Shown here: one piece after another, positions 6,717-6,809 of the stretch
Numbering within the stretch: position 1 is the first letter of the stretch
Layout of the letters: every line of letters begins with the position of its first letter
Source: Oscillospiraceae bacterium
GTDB lineage: Bacteria; Bacillota; Clostridia; Oscillospirales; Ruminococcaceae
NCBI GenBank assembly: GCA_014796735.1
Contig: JAAVIG010000175.1
Span: 1-6,809 of the forward strand
Length of the DNA stretch: 6,809 nucleotides
Reading direction: 5' to 3'
The notes under the pieces: model-generated
The model's input: only the letters and a program-made list of their open reading frames with translations
Told to the model about the DNA's origin: nothing
The model's database searches: none
Made by a program: the position numbers and the translations under genes

Positions 6717-6793
6717 GCGGCGAAGCCGCAAATGTTTTTTTCGCTTCCTTTTTGCACTGCAAAAAGGAAGTAGGGTGTGGGACAAAGTCCCAC
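6717..6793. repeat. Cluster of three perfect triloop hairpins, a possible dispersed palindromic element
   Basis: Three perfect inverted repeats lie in a row: GCGGC-GAA-GCCGC (6717-6729), CTTCCTTTTTGC-ACT and its complement (6744-6770, 12-bp stem), and GTGGGAC-AAA-GTCCCAC (6777-6793). The spacers are 14 and 6 bases. Each hairpin has a loop of exactly three bases. A further CAC-GAA-GTG (6791-6799) reuses the last strand. GAAGCG (6714-6719) can also pair with CGCTTC (6742-6747), competing with the first two hairpins. Such clusters resemble REP/MITE-like intergenic elements. The first hairpin is followed by AAATG and then seven T's and could give weak termination for the preceding gene. The element may continue past the window edge. 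Confidence 0.6.
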
Positions 6794-6809
6794 GAAGTGA
6801 ATAATTAAA

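Noticed and set aside
6717..6793. CRISPR array or tRNA gene
   Set aside because: The hairpins differ in sequence and are not repeated with spacers. No cloverleaf or T-loop motif is present.

Overview
The window reads as chromosomal DNA of an anaerobic Firmicute, most likely a gut or rumen clostridium of the Oscillospiraceae/Ruminococcaceae type. The grounds are a BspA-like leucine-rich-repeat surface protein with a Pro/Thr stalk and a C-terminal sorting-like tail, a pyruvate,phosphate dikinase closest in my memory to clostridial enzymes, strong AGGAGG-type ribosome sites, and AT-rich spacers with classical stem-plus-U-tract terminators. This is recognition without database support, so I name no genus.

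Layout, all genes on the + strand: (1) Bases 1-2882 hold the 3' part of a large secreted repeat protein. Its reading frame is open to the window edge, so the true start and the signal peptide lie outside. A strong terminator follows at 2906-2952. (2) A non-coding spacer (2883-3246) carries that terminator, an 18-bp near-palindrome, an extended -10 promoter and a leader of about 80 nt. (3) ppdK (3247-5874) is complete, apparently monocistronic, and ends in its own terminator (5903-5953). (4) A small gene for a membrane-anchored protein of unknown function (about 6064-6626) has its own strong promoter. Its best start codon is one base out of frame with the body of the gene, and the break falls exactly at an A AAA AAA heptamer. 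(5) The last ~100 bases hold three closely spaced perfect hairpins with triloops. They look like a dispersed intergenic palindromic element.

Each gene appears to be its own transcription unit, and nothing suggests that the three act in one pathway. ppdK is central metabolism (pyruvate/PEP interconversion with PPi). The flanking genes encode envelope or extracellular proteins. Codon choice differs: ppdK uses a restricted, C-ending or CTT/CGT-rich set typical of highly expressed genes, while the other two are more relaxed and AT-rich.

I found no complete new multi-gene system. The points that most deserve a second look are the A7 slippery site in the last gene and the terminal hairpin cluster.
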